A stretch of 64,000 nt of DNA, taken from the NCBI GenBank assembly GCA_934045905.1, contig OW203768.1:25821060-25885059 (forward strand), read 5' to 3'. The notes beneath the pieces are model-generated. The model saw only the letters and a list, made by a program, of their open reading frames with translations, was not told the origin of the DNA and ran no database searches. The stretch comes from Leuctra nigra. Lineage: Eukaryota > Arthropoda > Insecta > Plecoptera > Leuctridae. Positions 10,724 through 23,070 of the stretch are shown here, in pieces (within the stretch, counting starts at the first letter, position 1; every line of letters begins with the position of its first letter). Made by a program: the position numbers and the translations under genes.

Positions 10724-13700
10724 GTCCCCCAAACGTCCGAGCTCAAGACAGGACCGTTTATTCTAACCAATTAGCAATTACTCGTAATAAACCATGCATT
10801 CAGACATTCCTTCCAAACTATAGAGATCAAAGTAACCCTATCAATTGCGAGATGATCCTGGACTCAGGAGCAGACTGCTCAATAGTTAGGATAAACGACC
10901 TAATAAAAGGGGGCATTAGAATAAACCAAGTGAATAAAAACGTACTCTCAGTAACCGGAAATAGATTACCTATAATCGGTCAAGCAACGATCAACATAAA
11001 AATAGGCAACAAGTTTTACCCATTCACGTTTCTTGTAGGAGACCATACACTGCAAATCGACAGTGGCATCTTAGGTTTTGACTTCCTAGATAAATATCGG
11101 TTCTGAATAAACGGAATTAATAAAACACTATTTGACGGCAATAATATCATTCCATACGGACAAAACAGAAACAAGGCACAAACACCAGCCACAACCACAC
11201 ATCAAATACAGCAAACTAATAACGTCTGTAGAAGCAACACAATCTCAACTAATATTCAGACAGAACAAAAAGAAATAATTGAAGGGCCAACCATCATTGA
11301 AATAACTGGCGACCTGTTCAATTCAGATCCAGAAGATTCGTTACTAGTTTGCGTAGATGAGTCATTTACAATGGACCGCGGTATTGAAAAAGAATTTAAA
11401 TACCGATTTCAAAACATACACCAACTAAAAAGCCAAAACAAGAAAACCGGGCAAGTCGCGGCGTTACATAGTAATGGAAGATTCATTTACTATTTGATAA
11501 CTAAAGAAACACGAGGTGGTAAGTCCAGCCTCCAAAATCTGATTGCCGCGCTAAAAGTTACAAAGAAACATTGTTTGAAAAACAAAGTAAAACATATTTC
11601 TATGCCAAAAATTGGTTGTACTAAAAACCCGATAGACTGGAATAACGTTAAAGACGCATTGTTTGAAGTTTTTAAAGACACTAACATGCACATTTCAATC
11701 TATTCACTACCTGCAGTCAAAAAGTGGGTATCCTTCAAATCAAAAACCACTAGGACACATAGAGATTCTAGAAGCGGTAGAACACACAGGGACACAGAGA
11801 GAGAACAACAATTAGGTAATTTTGAAAACGAAGAGTCGGTTGCAAACGACTTTAGAAGACAAACTCACCTAGAAAGCAGACACGAAGCATCGCGAGCTCG
11901 ATGGCCTGCTCAATCAGATCTCGAAGCCCCAGGCGTTTCTCGCCGCTCGAATAACAATGTAGACTCAGACGCCCCAGGTTCGTCGCCAGGTACCAGCGAC
12001 ACCGAAGATAGTTTGAATAGTGATGACATTTCTGTAACAACAGACAGTGAAGATTTAGACAATAAATACGGTTTCAGTCCATTAAGCAGTGAAAGTGACT
12101 CAGTCAGTGATTTTAACTCAGATACGTCAGAAGGCAGTGTTGACATATATGAAAGATCTTATACAGTAAGAGTAAAGCAATCAATTGTCATTCCGCCGAG
12201 ATGTGAATTCCTATGGTCAGGAACACAGGATAAACTGTTTTCAAACAACACAAGCAGTGGCGAGAGACCGCTAATTACCTTTGAACCAGAACCATTAAAA
12301 ATTCAAGGAGTACATTGCGCTAGGTCGCTAGACTACGAAAACGCGGACAAATCAGTACGAGTCCGGATACTTAACGTGACACACGAAGACATTGATTTAC
12401 CAGCTAATACAGTCATTGGATACGTATCATTAGTTGACCCAGAAGAGCTCAAGCCACGTAATCAAACGATTCGAGACATCTACCCCAGAGTGTTAGCACT
12501 AATAGATGAAGCTTACCCACTTGATAACCTGGCCGACGTCAAACCCGAAAATAGAGGGAAATACATTAGCGATAATTGCGATTTGTCACATTTAGACGCA
12601 CCGACGCGACACAAAATTCTGGCACTTCTACACAAATACAGTGATATTTTCTTTGTAACAGGTGATAAAATCGGATTAGCACCAAACGTTACTCACTCTA
12701 TCAACACGGGTTCAGCAAAACCATCTTTCACTAGAAACTACAAATTAGCTCACTCAGAACGAGATGTGATACAGGACACAGTAGACAGATTACTAAAAGA
12801 GGACGTAATCACACCAGCAAATTCCCAATGGAATTCTCCGGTCATTCTCACTTCGAAAATAGTTAACGGTGAAAAGAAATGGCGTTTAGTTCTGGATTTC
12901 AGAAAGATCAACAGTCTAATTGTCGCGCATGATAGATTTCTACTCCCGGACATAAACAGAATCTTAGATCGATTACTAGAAGCTCAGTACTTTTCGACTT
13001 TAGACGTTTACAGCTCTTACCATCACATACTCATCAGACCAGAAGATCAAGAGAAAACAGCTTTCTTAGTTGAAGGAGTTGGTCAGTTTATGTACAAAAG
13101 ACTATTCTTCGGAAATAAAGATGGCTCTCAAGTTTTTCAAAGACTAATTGACAGTGTGCTATCTGGACTCACACCAGACAAAGCTATGGTATATCTCGAT
13201 GATATAATCGCATACTCATCAGGCATTGACGAACATATCGAACAGCTCGGTAACATTTTTGAACGCATCAAAAATTCAGGTCTCAAACTCAAAATCGAAA
13301 AATCACAATTTCTCAAAACTAGCATAAAATACTTAGGACATATCGTAGGGCGCGATGGATTACGCACAAACCCAGAAATTGTAGACACAGTAAGGAACTT
13401 CCCGGTTCCAAAGAACTTAAAAGATGTCAGACGATTCGTGTCACTAGCTAGTTATTACAGAAAATTTATCAAAAACTTTGCACATATTGCCCGGCCACTC
13501 AATCAGCTCTTGAAAAAGAGCTACATCTTCGAGTGGACTGAAGAAAGACAAAAAGCATTCATATTACTAAAAGAAGCACTAATATCTGACCCAGTTATCG
13601 CTTTTCCAGACTTCTCAAAAGATTTCAAAATTACATGTGACACCTCAGCGTACGCAACCGGGTGCATCCTATCGCAAGACTATGATGGGCATGATAGGGT

Positions 13701-15930
13701 CGTGGCCTTTGGGTCGAGACAGCTTAACGACGCCGAAAAAGCATACGCTAGTATCGAAAGAGAATGTTTAGGAATAATTTTCGCAGTAAAACACTTCCAT
13801 TGTTATATTTTTGGTTACAAAATAACAATAGTGACAGATCATAAACCGCTCTTATACCTACAAACCAAAAAACACGATAACGCTAGACTGATGCGATGGT
13901 CACTAATATTACAAAATTATGATTTTACAATCCAGTATAAAGAAGGTAAATCAATTTCACATGCGGACGCACTGTCAAGAATCAGAGTCAACTTAAACTT
14001 GGACAAAACCCCAGAAGCAGAAATAAACTATCCGAAATGGGACAGAAATCTAGTCAAACAAAATCAAAGGTTAGATCCAGACTACATTAACATCATCAAT
14101 GATCTGCTCATAAATCTGCCAAACGATAACGGATTTTTTTTAGACGACGACGGCATACTGTTCAAGAAAAATTCAGATCCACTAAGAGCAAGTAGAATGT
14201 GTGTTCCCAGGACACTGAAAGATAAAGTGTTATACTCCTTCCACGCGTTACCATGGGCGGGGCACCCGGGTAAACATAGAAACACAGCTCTGATATTAGA
14301 ACGATTCTTTTGGTTCGGTTTACACAAAGATGTTGCTAATTTTGTCAAAAACTGTGACAGCTGTCAAAAACGGAAAACACCCCCCGGCATTACGAGAGCC
14401 CCACTACAGAGAATGGATAAGGCATTGTACCCCGGGCAGAGGGCCCATATGGACACAGTCTCACTACCAGTAACTAAAGAAGGGTTCTGTTGTTATCTGT
14501 CATACATCGACGCATTCACAAAATATAGTTTCATAATACCAATGAAAGATCAAAAAGCCGAAACAATAGCAAAACACTACATTAGTGACATAGTACCCAA
14601 CGTTGGAATTGTCGAAAAATTGGTCACCGACAACGCGAAAGCATTTACGGGCAAGGTCTTTACCGATTTAGGGAAGCTTTTGGGATTTGAGATAAGATAC
14701 TGCTCCCCGAGACATCCTGAAGGTAATGGATTAGTAGAACGCGTTCATTCCACGGTTAATAACATTATGAGTCACTATGCAGTTAAAAACCAAAATTGGG
14801 TAGAAATAATCCCATACGTAAACATTTCACTTCGGTCAGCTATAAACGCATCGACATCTTACAGTCCATTTTATTTGGAACATATGAGAGACATGCGATT
14901 GCCTTTTGATTGTTTGGTAACGCCTGTATCAAAAGATCTTAACACACATTACGTCACGGACATGCAAAAAAAATTGAAAAAAGTTTTTGCAACAACGCGT
15001 AGGAAAATCAGACAAGCTGCCGAAACTAGAGAAAAATTCTACAACAGGAAGGATGTTCCAGTGAAATTTCAAATCGGTGATTTAGTTTTACTACACGATG
15101 ATACAGCAGTCCCGGGCATAAAAAAGTCTATACAGCTAAGATGGTACGGTCCATACAGAATCATCTCAAAAGATACCGAAGTGAATGTGACACTCAGACA
15201 CGTTTACGATCAAAACAAGACTTACAAATGTCATGTAAACCGAATCAAACCCTACTACACTGTAGACCTAAAGTTCTACGATGGTAACCTGATTCCTAGA
15301 AACCCAAATATCGTGAAAACAAAAACGCAAACACCCAGAGCAGAGGTAGACCCAGATTTTGACCCACAGAGCCCATATAGCTACGACCCACGTGAAGACG
15401 ATTGGGTGTTCGATATAGGTCAATTCAGCCCTAGTCAAATACTACCCGAAAACGCGCAAGACTACACAAACATCCCAGGTTCAAACATTAGAGAACAAAT
15501 CGCGAATAGAAATCAATTAAACCCGAACGCAGCTACTTTCATTCAAACGAATAATAATAACGCGCAAGTCATCAACCATAGTCTAAGTAACTTGATACCG
15601 CAATCAAATATACAAACAGGTTTTGTGACAGACGGGAACGTCAACGTAATTCCGCCATTCTCGCATAATACAATGAGAGTAAACTCACCGCAAAGTCAGT
15701 CCGGCAATGCCCCTGTAGCAGCGGCGCAGCAAAGCAGGTTGACGCCAGCAGGAACAGCAAATGCAAGCCAGGCAGGTAGTTCGAGCCAAGTCAGCCAAGC
15801 ACAGTCGAGAGTCGATCCCGGCACCTCCACCAGCACTCCCGGTAGAAGTAGCAGAACAGGATACGGCCTCCGCAATATGATCCCTGTAAAGTATTTCAAA
15901 AAGAATCCGAGAAAACTATTCCGACAATAA
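10706..15930 (+). CDS. pol: Pol polyprotein: protease, macro domain, RT, RNase H, integrase
   Basis: The frame is open from before the gag stop to TAA at 15928 except for one TGA at 11104. Order: aspartic protease (MILDSGADCSIV at 10852; conserved GILGFDFL); a macro domain (11290-11725); a Ser/Asp-rich linker; a pre-RT beta domain (about 12140-12440); RT with FSTLDVYSSYHH and the catalytic YLDD at 13192-13203; RNase H (CDTSAYATG, SIERECLG, VTDHKPL); integrase with an HHCC finger (HPGKHRN...CDSCQK) and a D,D-35-E triad (MDTVS, TDNAKAF, GNGLVERVH); a C-terminal RWYGPYRI module; and a 200-residue disordered tail. Apart from the single TGA all catalytic residues are present. Pol makes and integrates the cDNA. 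Confidence 0.93.
11290..11725 (+). other. Macro domain of TARG1/OARD1 type inserted in Pol
   Basis: Between protease and RT the reading frame encodes ITGDLF, then LLVCVDESFTMDRGIEKEF, VAALHSNGRFIYYLITK and ISMPKIGCTKNPIDW, in that order and spacing. This is the signature order of the small ADP-ribose hydrolase family TARG1/OARD1 (GDLF strand, glycine-ADP-ribose loop, YIYYLITK strand, SMPxIGC strand). The lysine corresponding to the catalytic Lys of TARG1 is kept (ITKE), whereas the position of its catalytic Asp, after IGC, appears to be Asn. By family it should bind or hydrolyse ADP-ribose esters. Whether it is cut free by the protease is unknown. Confidence 0.88.
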
Positions 15931-16269
15931 AATCCAGCATAGATAGCGAACGCATTCAAAGCAGCTAAGACTAATTAACAAAAATACGGCAGGTCAAAAA
16001 TATAAAATCCAACAGACCATTAGAGAGTCATGATTAAACTACTTTCAAATACTAATGCCAATCATTCAAAATATCATATAAACCTCGATAAAAGCAAAAC
16101 ATCAAGTGAATCACAAAATCAACAACATTAATCAATCAACAATTACATTCAGCTCTGTATTCCAAACAACAGATTCAAAACTACAAATTAACGAAAGACG
16201 ATATATATCAGATTCAAACTTAGCTAACTGAACAATGTTGTTTCAGATTCGATCCAATATTAGAGAAAA
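15931..16269 (+). promoter_or_regulatory. Pol-env spacer with splice acceptor
   Basis: Non-coding, AT-rich. A pyrimidine-rich acceptor 'ttgtttcag' ends at 16246, 23 bases before the env ATG. This is the layout expected for a spliced subgenomic env mRNA, as in insect errantiviruses. The matching donor, probably in the leader, is not identified. Confidence 0.6.
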
Positions 16270-18285
16270 ATGCAGTTCATTTGGGGAATGATTCTCGGGA
16301 TCCAGATGGTAAATATTTTGGCGGATAACGAATTTGACAAAGGACTAATATTCGCAAAGGACAAACAAATTTTACTCTCTGGCTCAGACTGGAACTTAAT
16401 CATTGACGTTGACATATCGCGATACTACGACATTTTAGAAAAATACCTCGACCAGGTAGCAGCTCTTAATGACATAATACAACTCTCAGGAATAGACGTT
16501 AAAACAGACCACGCTATGGTTTTGAACAAAATGATACAAACGGAAGTTGGTATTCTCATAAATCAAGGACATTTCGCGAAAATACAATTGATTAATCTGA
16601 TGCACACTTTGGTCCCAATACAATCCGGGAAAAACAAAAGATCATTTCTTAACGAAGGTCCAGTCCAAAATGTAAGGAACAAAAGATCATTTTTCGACGG
16701 CGGAAGTGAAATTTTGCATGTAGTATTCGGTGTGGCTAGAGACTCAGATATTAACCATGCAAACGCGAGAATCAAGAAATTGGAAGGTAAAAACAAACAA
16801 ATTATTCACGTCATGGAAGAACAGTTTACATTTGTGAACGCAACTAGAAATTTGGGAAACGTAAATAGTTTGCACATCCAAACATTGGCTGTTGGACTCA
16901 AAAATCTTACATACCAAGTAACAAAAACACAAAACGCGATCAAAGCTAGCATTCACAACGCTGACAATTTTGCAATCATAGCTTTTCAAGCACAATCAGC
17001 ATTTAAACTAATTGAATACACTATCGAAAGCATTATTTTGGAGTTGCAAAGATTAGAAACAGCAATAGAAACGACTTCGAGAAACAAACTTGACGCATTC
17101 TTTATCTCCCCCGCAAACTTGTGGGCAACCTTGTCAGAAATTTCACCCAAACTCGCGGACGGTTTTTCACTAATTGTCCCACTTGACCTCAACTCCGTAT
17201 ATTACTATTACAATCTGGAAATTGTTTCTATGGTTTCAATGTCAGACAGAATTAGACTTTTCGTGAAAATTCCACTGAAAAACGAGAATAGATTGTACCA
17301 ACTTTATAGAGCTTTGCCTCTGCCATATCAAGTACCTAATCACACAATTTCCATCGTAATTAAACCGACTTCGGACTACATTGCGATTAGCGATGACAAT
17401 GACAGCTTTTTTGAAATAAACGATAACGACTTGGAACATTGCACGCAAGGAATTTTAACAATTTGCCCACCCATAAAACAGGTATTCAAAAGCAAAGGTA
17501 AAACGTGCCTCAGGGCCCTGTTTTCAGGCGATAATGAAGAATCACAAAAATTATGCGATAAAACAGTTTTGATAACCCCGGAACCAATATTTTACAGACA
17601 GCAGAATTCCGACATTTGGATATACAGTGTAGGACGCGACACACTCTCGATTTTCTGCCCGAATACAAATAACGCAAGAACAAAAACATTCACTCAACAA
17701 ATAAATGGTACCGGTTCAATTAGAATACCGTCAACATGCAAAGCAGTCAGCTCGGATTATATTCTGATGGCCCACTCTTCAAGGACATCTACAATATCGA
17801 AAAAGATAGATTTTCACGTGCCAAAAATTGCTAACAGTTTGGAAATAATTAACATAAAGAGTAACATCACAAAAGAAGCGGCACTCGGTACTTCGGATCA
17901 AATTGACGCAATCATAGAAAAATTGGCTACAGCTGATACAACACCAAAAGAGGTTCCCCTCGTAACTTGGCAAAAACATTTAGATGAACTAAACGCACCA
18001 GAATGGTATGATTTTCCATCGGAAGCATACCACTTCTCAGGCGCTACAATTATATTCGCGATAATAATCACTATTGTTATTTGGAAACGTAAATTCATAA
18101 TCGCAAAATTGTTTAAACCGAAACCTAAACGCCCAGAAATTAGCGTACCTATAATACAACACGTAGCGCACCCGATTCCACAATTTCGAAACGTATCCTA
18201 TCAACAGGTAGTCGAAATGCAAAATCTACACGCGCCGGTCGCACAATCTATCGAAATTTACGAGCAAGAAACACCGATCTACTAA
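16270..18285 (+). CDS. env: Envelope glycoprotein, baculovirus F / errantivirus Env type
   Basis: An intact 671-codon frame. Residues 1-18 are a hydrophobic leader. Two basic cleavage-like sites occur, KNKRS (121-125) and RNKRS (136-140). The second is followed by FFDGG and a hydrophobic amphipathic stretch resembling the F-type fusion peptide (ILHVVFGVARDSD). A long heptad-like helix region follows (about 165-290). Cysteines cluster at about residues 395-500. A single transmembrane segment (IIFAIIITIVIW, near residue 595) is followed by a ~65-residue basic then Pro/Tyr-containing tail. This matches the insect errantivirus Env/F protein plan, a class I fusion protein for cell entry. No stop or frameshift is seen. 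Confidence 0.88.
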   Translation: MQFIWGMILGIQMVNILADNEFDKGLIFAKDKQILLSGSDWNLIIDVDISRYYDILEKYLDQVAALNDIIQLSGIDVKTDHAMVLNKMIQTEVGILINQGHFAKIQLINLMHTLVPIQSGKNKRSFLNEGPVQNVRNKRSFFDGGSEILHVVFGVARDSDINHANARIKKLEGKNKQIIHVMEEQFTFVNATRNLGNVNSLHIQTLAVGLKNLTYQVTKTQNAIKASIHNADNFAIIAFQAQSAFKLIEYTIESIILELQRLETAIETTSRNKLDAFFISPANLWATLSEISPKLADGFSLIVPLDLNSVYYYYNLEIVSMVSMSDRIRLFVKIPLKNENRLYQLYRALPLPYQVPNHTISIVIKPTSDYIAISDDNDSFFEINDNDLEHCTQGILTICPPIKQVFKSKGKTCLRALFSGDNEESQKLCDKTVLITPEPIFYRQQNSDIWIYSVGRDTLSIFCPNTNNARTKTFTQQINGTGSIRIPSTCKAVSSDYILMAHSSRTSTISKKIDFHVPKIANSLEIINIKSNITKEAALGTSDQIDAIIEKLATADTTPKEVPLVTWQKHLDELNAPEWYDFPSEAYHFSGATIIFAIIITIVIWKRKFIIAKLFKPKPKRPEISVPIIQHVAHPIPQFRNVSYQQVVEMQNLHAPVAQSIEIYEQETPIY

Positions 18286-18754
18286 TAGTACAATTTTCAG
18301 GACAATCCGGATAGACAAAATTATAATTCACTCAGACTATACAGTCACAATAAATAAAGTAATGAAAACTGACTCACCAAAATAGCAGAGTAGCAACAAG
18401 TAAATCCCAGTTGCAGTCCCAGAACAGCAGGCGTCGCACGACGATCATCCTCATCTTGCAGAACTTATATTTCAAATTCTCAACACGTCGATTAAAATCA
18501 TCACTGATAAAAATTTCTCGGATTAAACACTTCTAGCCATACACTAAACACCATTATTGAGATTACATCTAGTAAAATGGATGGATCACTTTCAAAATTA
18601 ACCCAAAACATTGCTCAGGCGTACGCCACAAAATTAGACTACTTATACTGGAAATTATAACTTATTAAAACGGATCTACTGCACCAAAATTTCAAATCAA
18701 CAAATTATCACAATCCGCACAAACGTACTTCAAGTTCACGAAAATTACATCTAG
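18286..18754 (+). other. Start of the element's 3' region, non-coding
   Basis: There is no open frame of note between the env stop and the hAT insertion. It resumes after the hAT element at 22722. Confidence 0.5.
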
Positions 18755-18762
18755 TAAATAAC

Positions 18763-21700
18763 CAGACTTGGGTAAATTACTTTTAAAAAGTAGTGAAATT
18801 ACTTTACAAATTACTTTCCTAAAATTGTAATAAAATTACTTTTTCGTTACTTTCCAAAATATGTAATGAAATTACATTACTTTTTAAGAAAAAAAGTAAT
18901 GAAATTACTTTCAAAATTACTTTGATAAAAAATCGTTCTTTTTAAATTTCGGTTGTTACGTAGGTACCTAATTAAACGATTTTTTCCCCCAATCAATTCA
19001 TTTTTTACTTGTAAGTAGAACATAGATGATGATGGAGATGAGGAGGTAAGGCATTTGTATAATATGTTCACAAGTCACAATAAAGAGAGAGGTGATGTTG
19101 ATCATGATTATAAATGATAATTTTCAATAACGTAAAAAGCAAAACAAGCAAAATCAAAACACGGTCAAATTCACCTTTCTCATCTTGCATATGGTTCCAA
19201 AATGTGATCTTAGTTTACATTTTTTTATTCATATGTCCAATATTATATTTGTACAATAGAGTATCCTCAAAATTTTTGTCGGTAATCTTCGCTCGCTTGC
19301 GGCTACAAATGTCTCCAGCGACACTGAAAAGCCGTTCAACCGATGCGCTAGAGGGCAGGGCCGTATTGAATTTTAGAAAAATGTCCTTAATAGTTGGTAA
19401 TGTTACAAACGACGCTAGTTCTGAGGTGAACGGCTGATCAAGAAACCGTTGCAATTCCGAATTTCCAGCGGGGACTGACAGGTCGTCGAACAGGAAGTCA
19501 TCCTCGTCGACTGCAACTGGAAGAGCTTGATCTTGTGATCTCGACGCATGCTGAATCTGTGCTTCAAGCAAGCTTTTTGCCTCATCCCGTTCTATTGCAT
19601 TCTTCATCCAACGAAGTTTAAATTTAGGATGCGACACCGAGGCCAGGACGATGCCCTCATCCAAGAACATCGGAGCAAACCTCTTATCCACACCATTTCT
19701 GCAGGCGGCTGCTAGCGGCTTACACATGCTAGCTGTCGCCGTCAGTGCTTGTAGTTGCCGTGACAACCATGCGATTGTTGGTAGCAGGTATCCCATGGAC
19801 ATTGTTTTGTCCCCTTGCAGAATATCCAGGGCTTTAGCAATTGGTTCCATCACCTAAAACACAGAGCAAAATTATTATTTAAAATAAAATCAGGTCTAGT
19901 AATCTAAACATAAAATAATAAAGATAGGTAGCATATAAAAATAAATTAAGTAAAAATAAATTTAGCAGGAAGTATGAATTCAGAAATAAAATAGGGTCTC
20001 CCTTTCACTTGAGAACAAAATCCTGGGAAACAAAACAAATAAAACAATACACATACTAAACAAAATTTTATGATTGAGAAAAAAAAGACTGGAAAATAAA
20101 ACAAACCATATATTTACTAAACAAAATTTTACGGAAGTACCTAAAACATACCTTGCAATAATCTTGCATGAATTCGAAGTCCATCTGGTCGAGTCGCGGA
20201 AGATTGGCGAGATCACACACCCGTTGTAGTTCCATCTCCTTTTCTTGCATGATGTCCCGTAGGCATTTTACGGCTTTGAATGTTGAGTTCCAACGAGTGG
20301 CATTAGGAACAACTATATAAATTTTCAGCGAGTCGTGCAATTCATCTGCAATTACGCTGGTCCTTTCTTGCTTATTCCATAAGCCTTGCATTCTGCCGAA
20401 GGTCGTACGAAGTTGACGCTTATATTGGCCGTTCTCAACATTTTGGGAATCTTGAGTTGCAACAAGATTCAGAGTGTGACTTGCACACCTATGATGTGGT
20501 GGGAGGGTGTACGCTGATGGTTCTTCACATCCGTCGTCAAAGATCTGGTTGATTTCCACTGCTTCGGAATCCTCATTTTCGTTGCTTTCTTGATTGCCTT
20601 CGGTTTCATTCTCAGGTTGTGCAACTCTTTCTACTGCACCGTGAACTCTCAAATATTAAAACACTTAAATTAGCTTTTGCAATCAATGATACAATTAGTA
20701 CTAGACATATTTTTAGAAATGCTGTCTCGGTAAGATTCAAAGAATCCTTACAAGCAATAGCAAATACCTAAGTGTTTGACTCACCGAAAGGCTTTGATGA
20801 AGTTAAATCCGTTGTCTGTAACGACTCGTGTCACTTTATTTGTGATCCCGTAATTGCAGAAAACTTCCTTCATGAGATTCGTCAGGACATCGTACGTGTG
20901 TCTCCCTTTAATTCGGCGACAAGCCAATGCAGCAGATTCTCTTTTTAGTGTTTCTGAGTTGATCCAATGGACTGTCATTCCCAGATAACTCCTGCAAACA
21001 AAATAATATTATGTCGATGTAGAACATTAGTAGGTATTAATTCCTTCCATATACGATATTTATATTCAAATAGCTACTAACCTTTTGTACACAGACCAGC
21101 AGTCCGCCGTGACGCAGACGTGTTTTACAGCTGGGGATGTTAGGGTTGACTTAATGGTTTCACGGAGCTTGTCAGCATGAGCATTAATTCTGCTCGTCAA
21201 TGTTTTCCGCGTCAAACACCTTCGACTTGGAAAGCCTTTGTTTATCAGGACTTTAAACTTTTCCTCCTCCACCGTGCTGAAAGGGTGGTTTCCTTCCACA
21301 ACAAATTCCGTGATCATTGTATCCAATGAATCTAAAATAACAAGTTCAAAATCTATATTATTGATTGACAAAACACCAAAATATATTGATAATAGGTATT
21401 CAATGTAATCTTATTATTAAGTCGTTATGTGATTACATGGCCACATTTGATTACAATGTTGAGAAAAAAGGTAGGTAACTTTGCGATAAGGGAAAACCAC
21501 TCGGTAGCATTGCTAGGTACCTCGTCCCGCCCCAACGGAGGAATGGTATTCTCTTATCGTAAATATTTACCGATAAACCTTTCTAGCAAAGAGTTTTATC
21601 GTTATCTCAAACATTGTAGCAAAAGTACCTTGCGTTACTGAAGAACTGCTTTGTCTTTGGAATGCTGTTGCAAGTGATATTTGACGTTTAGCTGGAGGTT

Positions 21701-22713
21701 CATCGGGATCACAATTTGAGGTTCGTTTCGTACCCGATTGGGATTGCAGGCGAGTTTCCAACTCTTTTACATGTGGACCATGTGAAGCCTGGAAATAAAA
21801 TCCGACAAATTAATTTTCTTCTGGCTAGCTTACCTAGGTATTAGGTATAATTGAAATAAAACATCAATATATAAATATTTTGAAGAAATTATTTAGATAG
21901 GTAGGTAGGTATAGGTAGGTAGGTACTTACGACAATGTGTTTCTTTAAATTTGAAGCACTTATTTTTGAAGTTGAGAGTGTTTTAGATTTGTTGCAGCAC
22001 AACAAACATTTGACAACAAAGTTTTTATTATTTGAAGTGTTGCCTATAATTTTATAATATTTGTTGAATGCTGGCCAGGGTAATTGTTCGTTTTTCTTCG
22101 CATTACTATTTTCCTCCACCACGTGCAAGTCATCCGCATCGCCATCATCAATATCACCACTCCCGTTGTCTAATTGTAGAAACTCGTCGTCCATCACGCA
22201 AATAATATTAAACCTATTTATCTTGAAGTTAATTAACTAATAACTATTAACAACTACCTACTTATACTTTAACTTTTCCGACACTCTTTACGCAAACTAG
22301 TCGACTAAAATCTCTCGTCACAGGAACAAAATCGTGTTGGATGCGAGCACGTGCAAGACAAGACAACAAAGAAACTTCTTCAAGGTTAGCTGCCGATTTC
22401 CGGATCCGGTTGGGCAAAGAGTCAAAGACAATAAGTGTAGAAGAGAAACCACCCACATTTCAAAAATGTTTTTCGAGATACTTCTTGTAAGTGCTGCCAC
22501 CTAGAGATATTTTCGAAAAACTATAAAATGGCGGTAAAAATAGGGGCGAGGCAAATTGTAACGCGTTACTAACCTCAAATTACATTGACAGAAGTAGTGA
22601 AATTACTTGTGCGTTACTTTGACATTTTTGTAACGAAATTACTGGCTCGTTACCCAAAAAAGTAATTTCGTTACAGTAACGCGTTACTTTCGTTACGTTA
22701 CTACCCAAGACTG
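18763..22713 (-). mobile_element. Complete hAT transposon nested in the LTR element
   Basis: Terminal inverted repeats CAGACTTGGGTA (18763) and its partner at 22713 (CAGTCTTGGGTA read inward) differ by one base. The element is flanked by a perfect 8-bp duplication TAAATAAC (18755-18762 and 22714-22721), diagnostic of hAT insertion. Subterminal regions are full of short 'gtaattt' and 'agtaacg' words, typical transposase-binding repeats. The six-exon transposase gene inside is intact, so this may be an autonomous copy. Confidence 0.95.
19215..22194 (-). CDS. hAT transposase, six exons, intact
   Basis: Exons read on the minus strand as 22194-21931, 21788-21629, 21331-21082, 20991-20785, 20647-20152 and 19853-19215. 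All junctions have GT and AG and all phases join, giving 671 residues. Exon 1 encodes a BED-type zinc finger (CLLCCNKSKT...LKKHI). Exons 3-4 encode the RNase H-like core with acidic motifs VTADCWS and VTDNGFNF. Exon 5 has the CASHTLNLV block. Exon 6 carries the C-terminal dimerisation region with the hallmark SSASVERLFSVAG. It would cut and paste the flanking element. The first ATG is at 22194. Confidence 0.92.
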
Positions 22714-22721
22714 TAAATAAC

Positions 22722-23070
22722 GTTAATTACACTCGGAGCAAACACGAGACGACCACGCGTCATCCACCTACACGACTAACTGAGAGAAAGTAGAAAAGTA
22801 CGCAGCTGACAAATAATTTCGACCAATAGCAAGGCAGATCACTGGCCAGCTGCAACTAAACGCGTCACTGGATAGATACAACGTTATTACCCGCTATAAT
22901 TAAATACCCTCACAAAATACCCTCACACGCAAATACCTAAGAAAGTTGTAACAATCGGACCAAACCATCAGGACCTAGGAAGATTACAAATCAGAGAAGG
23001 CTATACGTAAGCAAATAAATTATTAACAACATAAACTCAGCCAACAATTACATATATTGCAACTCGGACA
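22722..23070. other. Non-coding part of the LTR element
   Basis: This is the second half of the sequence split by the hAT insertion. There is no credible open frame. It lies downstream of antisense gene 1 and may hold its 3' UTR. Confidence 0.4.
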
